Source: Parasitella parasitica (taxonomy: Eukaryota; Mucoromycota; Mucoromycetes; Mucorales; Mucoraceae). Taken from it: a DNA stretch of 64,000 bases. The stretch is taken from the NCBI GenBank assembly GCA_025201805.1, contig MU619269.1:154851-218850 (forward strand), written 5' to 3'. The translations under genes and the position numbers were made by a program. Every line of letters begins with the position of its first letter. Within the stretch, counting starts at the first letter, position 1. The notes under the pieces are model-generated. The model was not told where the DNA came from, ran no database searches, and saw nothing but the letters and a program-made list of their open reading frames with translations. Of this stretch, positions 11,952 to 23,639 are shown in pieces.

Positions 11952-12905
11952 TTATTCGAGTGCAATGCTCAATCTTTTGATATCCTTTTCGTCAACTAGG
12001 ATAAAGTCAATAAGCTGTCTACCAGTAAAATTTCCTTACTTACTTCTCATGGTGGAGTTTCTGTTAGTGGATCTACTTGGAGCAGAAGGAACATTGCCGA
12101 AACCACTGAATGATTGTCTCTTGAAATCCATGGACATGGCCCTGCTGGATCTCTGCTGATGCACAGGCTGATTCATATCCTTGAGGAAATCAGTAGGGCC
12201 TTCATAAGGACGGATTTTAGCCAAGGCGTGGGTTACATTATCAATGTATGCCTTTTTAGCTGTGGCAGGGTGGTCGAATATAATCAACGCACGAGTATCG
12301 GTTAACCATTTGATTTTGTACCCTCCACGGCTACTCTCATAGCTTCTAAAAATATCATGTAAATGATGGGTTTTAAAAGCTGGAGGAAAATCATAACAAT
12401 CCAAAATTACAGTTGGCTCATCAACAGCTGGTACTTCCACTATATATCAGACATTAGACACCCACGCTCTCGCCGTAAATAAAATATCGCTAACCTGGCA
12501 TTTCTTGATATGAATCCATAATACGACTGGCCCTTTTGCTCTTTCTTTTATCGTCATCGTTCATACTATATCTGTCGTATTGTCTTAGAATATTCATCCA
12601 GTCTTCAGTCTGCTCGTTGTTATCAGGATCCAAAGAATAGTCTCTTTTATCCTTTGGAAAAACATTAGGATAAGTGTAGGACACGTTTATAAACTACTTA
12701 CATAATCAGCATCATAATCACCTATGAAACTATTGCGACTGTAACGGTTATTGCTGGCTGAAGAAGAACGACGATAGTCCATTAGAGATGATCGCTTGTT
12801 CCTGTTCAAAGAGCCAGACGAAAGGCTGGGCTCTAGTTGTAGATCACTGCGACGATGGCTAGCTACGTAGGGCTGTTGTTGGGATGATTGGGAATGGACG
12901 TCCAT
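11952..12905 (-). CDS. R3HCC1/R3HCC1L-like protein with RRM-type C-terminal domain
   Basis: Exons 12905-12702, 12651-12495 and 12439 downwards are joined by 50- and 55-nt introns. The first part is Ser/Arg-rich and disordered. The last exon carries VILDCYDFPPAFKTHHLHDIF, YKIKWLTDTRALIIFDHPATAKKAY and LAKIRPYE, which closely parallel the C-terminal domain of animal R3HCC1L (YDFPPELKTEDLL, IKWVDDTHALGVF, KIRP), an RRM-like fold. Function in fungi is unknown; RNA association is inferred only. The C terminus has two possibilities. Read-through stops at 12036 after STMRSK (254 aa). Splicing of a 48-nt intron (11996-12043, consensus GTAAGT and CCTAG) removes that stop and ends at 11952 (266 aa). 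I favour the spliced form because of the perfect donor, but this is not proven. Confidence 0.7.
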
Positions 12906-13739
12906 GAGAAAGAAAAAGAAAGGAAAGAGTGGGGTATACTATCAAATATGTATTAAAAAAAAAAGAAGAGAAAGAAGGTAATCAAAAATACACACACACA
13001 CGCTCTTGCTTATATACGAGTTGGAACACCGTTAATTTTATCACCTTTGAAAAAGCTCATGGCGTTCGTCAGTTGACTCTCGGATTCAAACGACATCTCC
13101 TTAATACCAGTGAATTTTTGTTTCGGCATCTCCTGATTTTGAGAAATGAATATTCGTTAGTTACAAACTGGTGCATCAAAGATTGTTTGTTCATCCTGCT
13201 TGAAAATAAACATGTAAACAAAATTACGCTGCTATATTTACAAGTCGAGGAGAGACACATGGGGGCTCTGCCTATGCGTAATATATCAAGAACACTACCG
13301 ATTATAACACATGATGCCACTGGGAGGTTGTCAACAATATCGGACAGCATATTTTTGTCAAATATATCACTTGCTACCTTGGTGTATATGCGCTGTAGAA
13401 CAACTAGCCAAGCTGCTATTTTTCAGATCACCCTATGCCTAATAATCTTAAATGAAGATATTGCAATACTCACTTTTCCGATGCATTATATTCTAAAGTC
13501 AAATTTATTGAATACAGAAGGCGTCTCTATCATTTTTCATGTCTATTTACAAACACACAGCACATCTCATAAACCATTTTTTTTTCTTTTTTTTTCTTTT
13601 TTTTTTTCTTTTTTTATCTCGTTTTAATATTCTTTTCATCATGCTCTCTTTTTTTCCGCCTCTTCTGTGTGCAATTTAAAATGTGATCAAGAAAACTAGA
13701 AATATAAACAAGGGATAGCGGAATGAATGAAAACAAAAT
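12906..13739. other. Intergenic region, promoter of the R3HCC1-like gene and 3' side of Pab2
   Basis: About 830 bp. A 232-codon open frame on the plus strand (12929-13627) ends in a T-rich tract translated as poly-Phe and has no family resemblance, so I do not call it. A T-rich run at 13577-13617 and an AG-rich run near 12950-12980 are simple sequence. Confidence 0.45.
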
Positions 13740-14650
13740 CTAGTAGGGCGAATAATAACCACCTCTTCCGCGACTAGTAGTGTGAAATTGGGTGAGTATT
13801 TAAACGAAACCCAAGATTTTTTCAACTTACCCTCTTCCACGGTAACCATACATGGGAGAATGACCATAATAGCCCATACCACCACCACCGCCACGGTATC
13901 CACCACGACCACGGCCTCTACCACGTGCAGAAAATCCAGGAACATTTGTACGTTTTGGTTTAACACTTAATAAACGTGAGCGGAATAGACTTTCATTAAG
14001 GGCAACAGCAGCATTGACGAAGCTAGGCTCTGCAAACTCAACATATGCAAATCTAGTGGCTGTGTAAGAATAACAGGTGACTACATTTCAATTAGATGGA
14101 TAACATACCCTTTGGGATGACCAGTGAATTTGTCGCAAAGAATCGTAACTCTGTTGATGGTACCGCAAGATTGGAAATGAGCTTGGAGTTCTTCAGGAGA
14201 GGCTCCATAATCAACCTGTTTAAACGATCAATTGTCTGTTGACATATTGATTTTTTCAGTATTTATCCTTACATTTCCAACATAAACAGAACGAGAATCT
14301 ACCGCTTCCTTGTCTAGATGCAAGCATATATTAGACTCAATAACCTCCAATGCAATTTGCTGATTACATACCTTCTTCGGGAGCAAGTTGCTGCTCAACC
14401 TCGGCTTGCATATCACGCAACTTGGCTGCTTCAGCCTCCATTTCCTTCACTCTTTGCTTCATAGCCTCCAACTCCTACACCGTGTGGTTTAGAAGAAATC
14501 GCCAAACAATTGTACAAACAATTTTTTTTTTACCTTGTCAACTTCAGTGTTGTCTTCAGTAGATTCGTTGTGCTCCTCAGTAGTGGGCTTTGTAGCTTCA
14601 AGGCTTTCTAACTCCTTGAGCTCGTCAGCTTCCGTATGATGTTCACTCAT
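13740..14650 (-). CDS. PAB2: Nuclear poly(A)-binding protein (Pab2/PABPN1)
   Basis: Six exons (14650-14534, 14474-14372, 14313-14273, 14215-14109, 14052-13831, 13773-13740) give 207 aa. An acidic N terminus is followed by a coiled coil ([21 protein letters not shown]). A single RRM has RNP2 SVYVGNVDYG and RNP1-type GHPKGFAYVEF. The C terminus is Arg/Gly-rich ([19 protein letters not shown]), ending GGYYSPY. This is the layout of PABPN1/Pab2, which binds nascent poly(A) tails in the nucleus and controls tail length and RNA decay. The RG tail is a likely arginine-methylation target. At the fourth intron the acceptor is the second of two AGs (cactag), which restores the conserved KGFAYVEF. Confidence 0.93.
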
Positions 14651-14815
14651 TTTTGCAGAATGTATATAAGAAAAGAGAAAAAAAAAAAAAATTTAGACGC
14701 GCTCCATTTCAGCATTTGATAAACAGTGTTGGACTTGTTATTCTACGTCACTTTGACATGAACATGTGTGCCGTGCAAGAGAGACATGGTGTTGGAGTAA
14801 GCATGTGCCTTTTAT

Positions 14816-16017
14816 TTATAGTTTGGATACAGTTTGCTTGGATAAGGCCAATTTCTGCTTGTATAAGTTCTCGACTTCTTGCCAAACAGGAGATTGATCT
14901 CGAATCCTTAAAGCCATCATTGTTGGCAGTAGATCATGGGAGAACATGTCGGAACTTTCTCTCGGTAAAAGTGTAGGAAGATGATCAATGGAAATGACAT
15001 CTAGCGGTCTAGGGTTACTAGTCTCAACCGGGACAGTAGGCTTATCAAATGTCGTGTTTATGCTATATACGGGGATAGGGTTATTGGGGTTGGTTGTGTC
15101 GCAACTTACATCGCATATGACAGATAACCTTCTACCTTGGCCGTCAATCATTTGCTGTGTGATAAAAGAAGGGATCTTTTTGTTCAAATAAATGCAATTG
15201 ACAAAGATGTCAGAGGAAATAATCTCGGGAAATGGCCCTCCATGCTTAGTTTCCTGCATATCCCATTTGACGATGTTTTCATCGGGAATACCTGCCTTGC
15301 GAGCAAAGTCAACGGCGCCAGAGCCACAACGTCCTAAAGCACCCATGACCATCAATGTAGGATATCGATTATTATTCAAGAGGATAGCAGTAGAAAGTCT
15401 CTTTTTAATATAATCTATCAAAGCCTTTTCATTAAGGAAGGGCTTCAATGCACCAAAAGTCTCCTTGGGGTTTGTCTGTTGGTGACACCAAACGTCCAGA
15501 CTGACAGCTGCACCAGCAAAGCCAGCCATATAGCCAAAGGCAGCAACACGACGACCCTGCTTGTCATTTAAAAACTCCAAGTCCAGGATTGTGCCCTTTC
15601 CTGCATCAAAACGACTCAATAGTTCTTTCCAGCCACTTTGGTTCTTGAAACAATGAGCAAAAAAAATATGTGTGTGATGCAATGGAGAATCGTCATTCTC
15701 GGGAAGCTCTTTCAATCCAACAATGTAAGCATCGGGAGGAGCTTTGGTTTTCCAGCTTTGAAAAGGCACAATGGTACAGCCGATACTGAAATAAATTGAG
15801 TATATCTCGAGAGATAATAAAAAAAAAACTCGGCTAAAACTCACTCTCCATATTCCTTGTCATCAAAAATACGCTGTGTGGATTGTTCAACAGTAACTCG
15901 GAAACCTGCGTCAAGAAGCTTTTTTGCATTGACAGGAGTTAATGCCGCACGGTATTCCATAGGTTTGGTCTCTGCACGAAGCCAGAGATGTGGACAGCTT
16001 GCATTAGTACTAGACAT
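14816..16017 (-). CDS. LYS1: Saccharopine dehydrogenase (NAD+, L-lysine-forming)
   Basis: Exons 16017-15845 and 15785-14816 (59-nt intron) give 380 aa, close to yeast Lys1 (373 aa). The enzyme performs the last step of the fungal alpha-aminoadipate pathway, oxidising saccharopine to lysine and 2-oxoglutarate. Family blocks are clear: LRAETKPMEYRAALTP at the N terminus (substrate site), VGLKELPENDDSPLHHTHIFFAHC, GTILDLEFLND, RRVAAFGYMAGFAG, MGALGRCGSGAVDFARKAGI (nucleotide-binding region), SVICDVSCDTTNPNNPIPVY and SIDHLPTLLPRESS. The protein ends in VSKL. A C-terminal tripeptide of this kind recalls the peroxisomal PTS1 (SKL-like) signal, and Lys1 is peroxisomal in several fungi; here the terminal SKL fits exactly. 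Confidence 0.96.
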
Positions 16018-17840
16018 TTGTAAGAGGGAAAAGAGAAAAATTGATGCTCAAGTCTTTTCTCACTTCCCAGATGAAACCGTACCAAGATTTGGTCCCGGAG
16101 GAGCATTAGTTTTTGTTCGTTCGACACTGAGCCAATTACATTCTATGTGAGGTCAAGATGAAGATGGATAGATAGATAAAAGATATTCTCCTTTATCAAT
16201 ATCAAAGATTTAGCTACAAAGCATCACTGAAAGAGATAAATACAAACTTTCTTACAAAGTCATGTTTGCTACCAACTACTGCTGAAATTCGAATGGGCCT
16301 TGAGTCAGCATTGTTGGTTTGCATGAACAAAAATTGTCAGCGTTTTTAGTATACAACTATGATTTAAAGAGGTGAAATCAGTACTATAATTTGAAAATTT
16401 TGTTCAGCTAATTGAATGGAGGTATCCCAAGGCCCTCAAACCCCTTTCTACTAATTCACGCTGCTGTATTTACAGAAAGAAGTGTATCATTGAGGTTCTG
16501 GACGATCATGTAGTTTACAGGGAGCAATATGCCTCAAGTTTGCCAAAATTCTTGAATGTCATTTTTAAGGTATATTTGGAGGCGTCCTTTCTCAAATCCA
16601 AAATCCCAGTTCCGTGCTTTAGTCATAGCAAAGACTATATTAGTCTTTTTGAAAGTTTACGATAAGGCCCCAACTGCACTAGATGGATATATATATTAAA
16701 AAGACTAACGGACAAAGTAATTACCATTAGCAAAGGCATATAGGAGACATGGTAGTGATTAATTTAAGCAGTGAAAAACGTCCCTATAAATGAGTTTTCT
16801 TCTCAAACTTATGAAGCGTTAATTCCCGGAATTCAACAAGAGACAGGAACGAGAGTGTCCTGAATGTCCAGTTTGTTTCACATGCCAGCTACCTACAACC
16901 AGCTGCTAAAATGATGGTGTTTGAGGGCCGAGTGGAGCTGCGTGAGCTGGTTGGCTTGACTGGTCCTGTCTTGTCTGTTCCTGTGTCTTCTTCTGCTGGT
17001 TCTTCTGTTGCTGGTGGCAGCATGTTCTTGGTTCCGGGTGGTTTGCGGACAGTGCGCATGTCCAGCAGGATGGGGTAATTGGGCTGGTTGCAGCAGGCAA
17101 AGATAAATAAGGATTTATTTCAACTTCTTGGGGATGAGATTGTGGGCAGCCGCTTTGCGGATCACTAAACAATACAAACAGGCTACAAGTGAAGGAAGGA
17201 AAGGATTGTGTCTGTGACCCTGGGTAAATAGAATATATATATAAAATCTATCAAAAGGGTGATGGGACAGCATGTATAGATTCTATTTAGATGGAGAGGC
17301 GTCAACTGCAATGCTTGCAGATATATCGTGTTAATCTTTCAAAGGAGCAAGCGCAGCCTGCATCTAGTCAGCCATTGGACTAAAATCTTTGCATGCCTGG
17401 TGTGCCATTACCAGTAAGGTCCGTATCGAATTGAAGGATATATGACCTGTAAACAATGACATTAGATATGCCCTAGATAAACAATCCGCATGTATCATTA
17501 TCGTGTGTAAGCGAATACAAGCGAACAAGTATGAAGGCATGAGCGAAGCGAGCCAATAAATCTTAAAAGGCAGATCTAATTTCTGGAAAGACGATAGGTC
17601 TCTGTATATATCTACTATGTATCTTTATCAAACGCAAACCGTGGCAAACAAAGATGCTCTATTAACTGGAAACAAAAATAGCAATGTCCTGCATGTAATG
17701 CCTTTATAAAGAATTACCCAATAACCAATGTGATTTTTGGATTGTATGCGTGGCATGTACACAGAAGATGCAGGCTCAGGGTTAAAAGTTACTGATAGCC
17801 GGGAAATCTATTTGTCAATTTCAAGTGTTTATTCGAAAGA

Positions 17841-17901
<61 letters not shown>

Positions 17902-17948
17902 GGTATCGTATTAAGCACAGGATGACTATATATACATATAGGCTTTAC
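16018..17948. other. Long spacer with GC-richer patch and 58-nt A tract
   Basis: About 1.9 kb without a gene I can support. The patch 16890-17110 is visibly richer in G and C than its surroundings and is open in more than one frame (16906-17172 minus; a frame near 16912-17077 plus), but resembles no family I know. The string gagcgaagcgagc at about 17541 also occurs beside the Helitron-type end at 45478, hinting at a small element fragment. A pure A run of 58 nt lies at 17842-17899. Confidence 0.4.
17842..17899. repeat. 58-nt poly(A) homopolymer
   Basis: An uninterrupted A run of 58 nt, read directly. It lies about 50 nt beyond the stop (3' side) of the Nudix gene. Its true length may differ in the genome because such runs are hard to assemble. 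It could be the tail of a retroposed sequence, but I see no matching body next to it. Confidence 0.9.
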
Positions 17949-18671
17949 TCAAGCAGTAATAGCTGTCTTCTCCATCAACTCTTGTAAAGCTTGGAAGGCA
18001 TCATTTGAAATTTTACTTTCTAGGATTGATGGAGATTCAATGGTTGAAATCAATTTTTTGGGGGTCGAAGGAGTAAATGAAGGAAGACTTTTCTTGGGTG
18101 TTGCTTCTAATTTCGGGGCATGTTGATTCATCCCTCCATCTAATGAGGGGCGGCGAGGCAACGGACTAATGCTTGAAAGGCGAATGGCTTCTTGAATGTA
18201 TGGATTATTGGCTGTAGCTAACAAGGCTTCTTCATATGTAAACCAGCGACGATCACGTCTCTTGCGTTCAGGATACTTTTTTACAATTTCGTCAATTTCC
18301 ATTTCAAAAATCCAATGATGGGCTTTGATCTTTCTGTTCGCACGCTCTACGAAGACACCCAGCTGGTGAGTAATATGGCCTTTGATGCCAGCTTCTTCCC
18401 AAGTCTCTCTGAGAGCTGCTTGTTCTTGAGTCTCGTCAGTCTCCCAACCACCTTTTGGAATAACCCAAGCTTCGGGATTCTTGCTAGAGGAAACCAAAAT
18501 AAATCTTTTTGAAGCAGGATCAATTGGTAGACATCCAGCAACCTGCCTAATGTCATGAGCATCTGTTACGTCTTTACCATGGCCATGCCTGGCTTTTTTT
18601 GTATATTCCACAGTAGTTGTGCTAGCAGACTTGTCCTCAGGGGGAGGCGTACACAGAGATCTTGGGGACAT
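17949..18671 (-). CDS. DDP1: Diphosphoinositol polyphosphate phosphohydrolase (Nudix, Ddp1/Aps1 type)
   Basis: A single-exon gene of 240 aa. The Nudix signature GX5EX7REUXEEXGU is present: GGWETDETQEQAALRETWEEAGI (about residues 74-96). Upstream are RQVAGCLPI and FILVSSSKNPEAWVIPKGG, and downstream KAHHWIFEMEI and RRDRRWFTYEEA. These blocks fit the Ddp1/Aps1/DIPP group, which hydrolyses inositol pyrophosphates and often diadenosine polyphosphates. The C-terminal 70 residues are a disordered, Ser/Pro-rich extension absent from the short yeast enzyme. Substrate choice is inferred from the family. Confidence 0.9.
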   Translation of the reverse strand: MSPRSLCTPPPEDKSASTTTVEYTKKARHGHGKDVTDAHDIRQVAGCLPIDPASKRFILVSSSKNPEAWVIPKGGWETDETQEQAALRETWEEAGIKGHITHQLGVFVERANRKIKAHHWIFEMEIDEIVKKYPERKRRDRRWFTYEEALLATANNPYIQEAIRLSSISPLPRRPSLDGGMNQHAPKLEATPKKSLPSFTPSTPKKLISTIESPSILESKISNDAFQALQELMEKTAITA

Positions 18672-19931
18672 TTCACAAGGAAAGAGGAAGAAAGAAAAAC
18701 TAAAAATACCCTTCCGAGATACTATTTATATACAGAGCAAACCTTTGGTGAATGAATATTCTGCGGTGATTACACTTTTCGCCTTTAGTTAGCGTCATGG
18801 CTTCCATAAATAGCCTTTTTCGCCTGGTTTCCAAGCTCTCTTTTGGTTTATATACAAGTGAGGTACATATATAAAGCATGAATACTTGCGCTGATAACCT
18901 TACACCATGTGAGAGATATGGGCTCTACAACAGCAAACGACAAAGCACACCGGAAGACTTGTATAGATTATGAGGTAATTGAAAGCCCCGTGAAGATGTT
19001 TTTGTCATGAAATTCTTTGTCAGATTAAAATACAAACATATAAAATTACTTTGAAGAAACAAAAATCGTTATTCGCATAATATCTTAACGTAATCAAATA
19101 ATAACAGCTGAGCAGAGTTGCAAAATTTGATATACAAGTTGTACCAGTAAAAGATCATGCACTCATTTTCCTCCAGATGTTGTAGACACATGATACTCTC
19201 CGGTCTCTTTTGCTGTCGGCATAGTCAATAAAACGAAGGTCATGTCAGATACCTTTTTATTTACAACAATCAAGATCATAACTTTGATATGTAATCACTA
19301 TCAAGTATCATTTATACCTTTCCTTTAGCCCAAAGGCGTATTATTCATCAGTTACATTTCTGTATAGTGCTTCTGAAATAGCTCCAGTTATCAAAAGAGT
19401 TTTTCTGAGAACTAAGGATAAAATTAGCTTTCAGTATGAATGCCTTTTGGTAGATTCGACATATTGCAGTTTCCCATAGAAGTAACATGAAGTTGGCTAA
19501 ATTACTACTTGAGTGCCTATGTATTTTGCTCAACATAATACTACTGACTATCCATTCAATCGAGACATGCATTTACCGACACTCTCTTTTTTTCACTAAA
19601 TTGGCTTTTCCACACATCGCAAAACAAATGTTGGTACAAAGAGGAAGATAGCTTTCTGGGCATCAAGTGCTATTTAACTATACCTTCACTATTTAAATCC
19701 TCTCTCTCTTGTCCCACACATAGCATCGCCTTCTTCACCTGAAAGGGGTTAAAACATAAGATGCCCAAAACAACTACAGACACTACGACAATTGCAAATG
19801 TAATTGATCATGCTTTTTTAATAAGATAAAAAAAAAAGCCTATTTTTTAAACAAAAATACGAAAAATCAGGTGAAAAATGACAGATAAAAATCTCTTTTT
19901 CTTTTTTCGATTCGATTTTCTTCTTGTTGGT
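18672..19931. other. Intergenic spacer
   Basis: About 1.26 kb between the Nudix start and the 3' end of the uS19 gene. AT-rich, with several small open frames that show no family resemblance. The part next to 18671 should hold the Nudix promoter (tatttatataca at about 18721-18733). I see nothing else. Confidence 0.45.
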
Positions 19932-20679
19932 TTACTTGAGAGGAACAAACTTGGAAGAACTGGTGGCACCAATACCGGGACGACCGTGCTTGACAGGCTT
20001 GTAAGAGATGGAGAATTCAGCGAGATAGTGACCAGTCATCTCAGGCTTGATTTCAACTTGGGTGAAGGTCTTACCGTTGTAGACACCAACAATAGAGCCA
20101 ATCATCTCAGGGACGATAATCATGTTACGGAGGTGAGTCTTGACAACCTCAGGCTTCTCGCCAGCGGGGGCGTTCTTCTTGGCAGCACGGAGCTTCTTGA
20201 TGAGACCCATAGGCTTACGCTTAAGACCACGTTGAAATCTTCTGCGAGCACGGCAGTGAACGAGCTCCATGAACTGATTCAAAACACCTTAGTCTGTGAT
20301 TTCGCGTATCCATGGTGTTTGACGAGCTTACCTGTTCAGAAGACAAGTCCAAGAGTTGGTCAAGGTCGATACCACGGTAGGTAAACTTACGGAAAGTTCT
20401 CTTTCTAGGAGTAGTTTGCTCGTCAGCCTAAGTAAATTGTATTAATGACTTGCTCTCTATCAAATCAAGACTGAAGGCATTGATGGGCAAAGGTTAAATG
20501 AAATCTCCAATTGCAGGCGTATGTGTGTATGTGTGTGAATATGTCATGGATCGAAATGCGGTGTATACGATATTATCATTCAATGATGGCGGGTTGAATT
20601 CTTTCATCCATCCATTTAACACTTTGTATCATCTACCCCGTCTATCCACTGCAAGTTTTTATGATGGATACAATACCAT
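19932..20679 (-). CDS. RPS15: Small-subunit ribosomal protein uS19 (Rps15)
   Basis: Exons 20427-20332 and 20273-19932 encode [19 protein letters not shown], then [13 protein letters not shown], then [71 protein letters not shown] and SSSKFVPLK. This matches eukaryotic uS19 (142-146 aa), which sits in the head of the 40S subunit. The coding part begins in phase 0 directly after an acceptor, so the start codon must be in a short upstream exon, as in many eukaryotic RPS15 genes. Two ATG|GT sites fit: 20677-20679 (preceded by a CT-rich leader, preferred) and 20742-20744 (ATG|GTGAGG). The total would be 146 aa either way. The body is certain and the first exon is tentative. Confidence 0.9.
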
Positions 20680-20960
20680 AATGAGGAAAAAAGGGGAGAT
20701 CACTAGATTACGAGTTTACAGAACCCATATAATCCCCTCACCATTTCACCACCCTGATGCAGTTGATCCAATGAATTACACTGTCCGTTCCGAACAAATT
20801 ATTGCCCGTGCTGAACAAGATATCGCCCAATCAGCTTAGATTACTAAGTAAGGCAATACATTTGGTCAAGATGAAGAGTACATGTTGTGAAAAGACGTTA
20901 AATAAAACACTGGAGTGCGTCTCCCTTAGAAAAAAAAAAGTATATTTTGTGATTAAATGT
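20680..20960. other. Spacer upstream of uS19 gene
   Basis: It holds the presumed uS19 promoter. A plus-strand open frame ending at 20839 reads MNYTVRSEQIIARAEQDIAQSA at its C terminus, which looks protein-like but is not a family I can name. It may be a relic. No complete gene is visible. Confidence 0.35.
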
Positions 20961-21469
20961 ATTAAAATCATCTTAATAAAAGAATTTGTGTTTGAAGTGA
21001 GTAAGGGAGGAGTCTCGGATAGCGTACCCACTCAGTAAAAGTAAGAAAATAAAGTGAAAAAATACAGCAATCTCAACTTTCAAGCACCCTTTTGAGCATC
21101 AGATGTAGAAACAGTATGATAAAGACATAATATTGTTGCTGCCGTTAATTGCCAGTGAATGCTTTCTGTTCCGAAAAAAAAAACTATATTATTTATAATT
21201 AGTTTGGTACAAATTGGGAGTACCCGCCAAAACTGTAAAAAGTACAATATTCCACTGTCTTTACTCAAACGTGTCAAAATGATAAGTACCTCTCTTGTAG
21301 GTTTTCAGGAATATTACATTTCTTAGACTTAAAATGTGGTTTTTTTTGAGTGACAGGTTACATATTTCGTTCATGTGCTTATAAATGGCTGATTTTGTTA
21401 AGCTAAAAATCCTCAAAGGATTTAGTTAAACTTTCACCTTCAGTCTTTTTCTGAAAACGTCATAGTATT
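20961..21469 (-). pseudogene. Tc1/mariner-like transposase relic A, C-terminal half
   Basis: Read on the minus strand with frameshifts and stops, this part gives SLTKSFEDF, then KKPHF and KCNIPENLQERY, then LAGTPNLYQT. I recognise these as decayed versions of blocks in the Tc1-like transposases common in Mucorales (region between the helix-turn-helix domain and the DDE catalytic core). It continues the N-terminal half found at 23640-24101; the two halves are separated by a second element (21470-23624). The gene is clearly dead, and boundaries are approximate. Confidence 0.5.
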
Positions 21470-23624
21470 TGTGATAATATATATTAGGTTTTCTGATAAC
21501 AGACCTTTTATTTCTGATAAAAGTTGAGAAGTTTCTGAGAAAAGAGAAATGTCTTCCAAGATTATTTCAAGTAGGGACTAGTAGTATTATATACAATCAC
21601 ATTTTTAGATTTCTATATTAGATTACAAATGCCATTGTGCAGGAGCAATAGGTATTTTCAAATGAATCACTATTTAGGTTTTTTATCACAACCTTAATCC
21701 TAACCTCAATGTTACTTCCTATTTTACATGTTTAGCATTAGAATTACAAAAAAAGGATTTCTTGAACTGGCATTAAGCATTATTACGAGCAACAATGGTA
21801 ATAGGGCTTCTCTGTCTCTAGCAATTAGCAATTTGTGAATTATTCACAAATAACAAGGGGTTATTTCAGCAAAGTATTCTTTAATTATCCTCTTCTTCTT
21901 TAAACTCGATGGGCCACACCTGTTTCATCATGTTACTATGAAGAAAGTATACTTGTTGCATCAAAAATACTTACTTTATAGGGCTTTGTCATCTACTAAA
22001 ATTGAAGTTGACGTGATACTATCTCCAGATAGATATTTTTTACAGCTTAAAAGCAAAAACTTTAGCTTCACGTGCCATATTTTGATTAATTTTCATAATC
22101 AAAAGTGCCCTGAAAACACAAAAGATAGTATCCATTGATAAAAAACTATATTATATATGATTTTGGTGTAATTTGAGCATGATTTTTTTTTCGATGCTAA
22201 ATGACGGATTTTTTCGATTTTTTCCTTGTGTCTACACATCAAAAATTGTCGATTATGTATTATTCGCGGTTTTGACCTCAAAAATGCGACTTTTTACTAT
22301 AGCATATATTGGAGGAAAATGATCATAAAAGACCATTTCTTGATCTGAAAGACTGAAAATGCGTTCTGATTAAGCAAAACATTGACATTTCCCTCTTGAA
22401 CTGATTTAAGGTTTTCTCAACAGAACTACTTTTATAAGCATTCAGGAATGATGAAATGATACCATCGTGTAAAGTGCCCAAAAATACAGCTATTATCATA
22501 GATTGACACCAGTGGTATGCATAGTATCAGAAGATGATATCTTGCCTCAAAGGAGTAATTTTGATTTCGAATTGTCCAAATGGAGATTCTGAAAGAATTT
22601 TCTCTTCCTAATTTTGGACGCGTTTAATCTCCGCTATTAAAGAAAAATGGTGCTTTTTTGAAGAAAGCATAAGCTTTGAGAAGCCATAGCTTACCCAATT
22701 CAAGAGAAAACAATTAAAGCTTTAGTTATTTAAATTATGTGCTTCTCGGCTTTCTAATGGTAGTATTTGCATGTCTGTGCATGGCTTGGAAATCTCACGC
22801 TTCGATTTTTAAAAATACTTTGCCGAAAAAAAGTCAGAAAAGTCGTTACCTTCATCTGTTGTCAACTTGAAACGTACAAAAACATGCAAATATGTAAATC
22901 AAAAGGTGCCTTATTGTCTAATAAATTGCTTTAAATTACTTGTTTTTGTGTCTGAAATCGCTAAACATTGTTTTCTTACAGTTTTTGTCTCTTTTCTTAC
23001 AATAGAACACTGAAGTTCGCGTAGACCAAAAAAAAAAAATAGGCGCCTGATATCTACGCTGGCTTTACAAAGACACACACTTTTGAACCGTTCCAATATA
23101 ATTATGGAAAAGATGGCACAGGTTTGGCTATCTGTTCTATTGTCTAACTAGATATAGAGAACCCAGTTTGGTACTTGTCTGACAAGACCTTCTACACTAG
23201 AAGACGCCAGATCATAACTGAAGGTACAAGAAAAAGCCAGAGAAAGGAAACAATCTGCCATCAGGATAACACACCCATTCATAAAAAATTCATCGGTATA
23301 AAAATTTATGAAATCCAAGGACATAAACGTATTTATCTTTAACCTTGTTCTTCGTTTCTGAATCCAATTAAAGTTTTTTGATCCAAAGTCAACAGATACA
23401 CTTACACTCAGAATCACAGATGCTTGTCAATAAACAACCATAACCTTTTTTAAAGACTACCTTGAACCTAAATATATGATGTAGATAGCTTATTTGATAA
23501 AACACTTTTTTTGTATTTTCACTATGAATAAAACAAAGCTTTTACTCTCTTCTCTCAGAAACTTTTTAGCTTTTATCAGATACTAAAGGTGTTTTACCAG
23601 AAATCCCTAATATATATTATCACA
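21470..23624 (+). mobile_element. Tc1/mariner-like element B with about 80-nt terminal inverted repeats, degenerate
   Basis: The left end starts tgtgataatatatattagg (21470) and the right end is its reverse complement (ending 23624). Similarity continues inward for about 80 nt at roughly 80 percent, including tctgataaaag and agtttctgag. Near the right end, on the plus strand (about 23230-23400), a decayed frame reads CHQDNTPIHKKFIG, IYEIQGHKRIYL, then FLNPIKVF. This matches the second-D and third catalytic regions (MDNAPIHK, SPxLNPIExFW) of Tc1-like DDE transposases. The rest of the 2.15 kb interior is decayed beyond recognition. The element sits inside relic A. No clean target duplication is visible. 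Confidence 0.55.
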
Positions 23625-23639
23625 ATCACCATGTCCTTT

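Noticed and set aside
12929-13627. 232-codon plus-strand frame
   Set aside because: It ends in a poly-T tract read as Phe runs, has no family resemblance and lies in the promoter region of the minus-strand gene.
16906-17172. 88-codon Gln/Pro-rich minus-strand frame
   Set aside because: Low complexity with no homologous pattern; kept only as a compositional observation.
20498-20839. 113-codon frame ending EQIIARAEQDIAQSA
   Set aside because: The C-terminal part looks protein-like, but most of the frame overlaps the uS19 upstream region and no family or splice model could be assigned.
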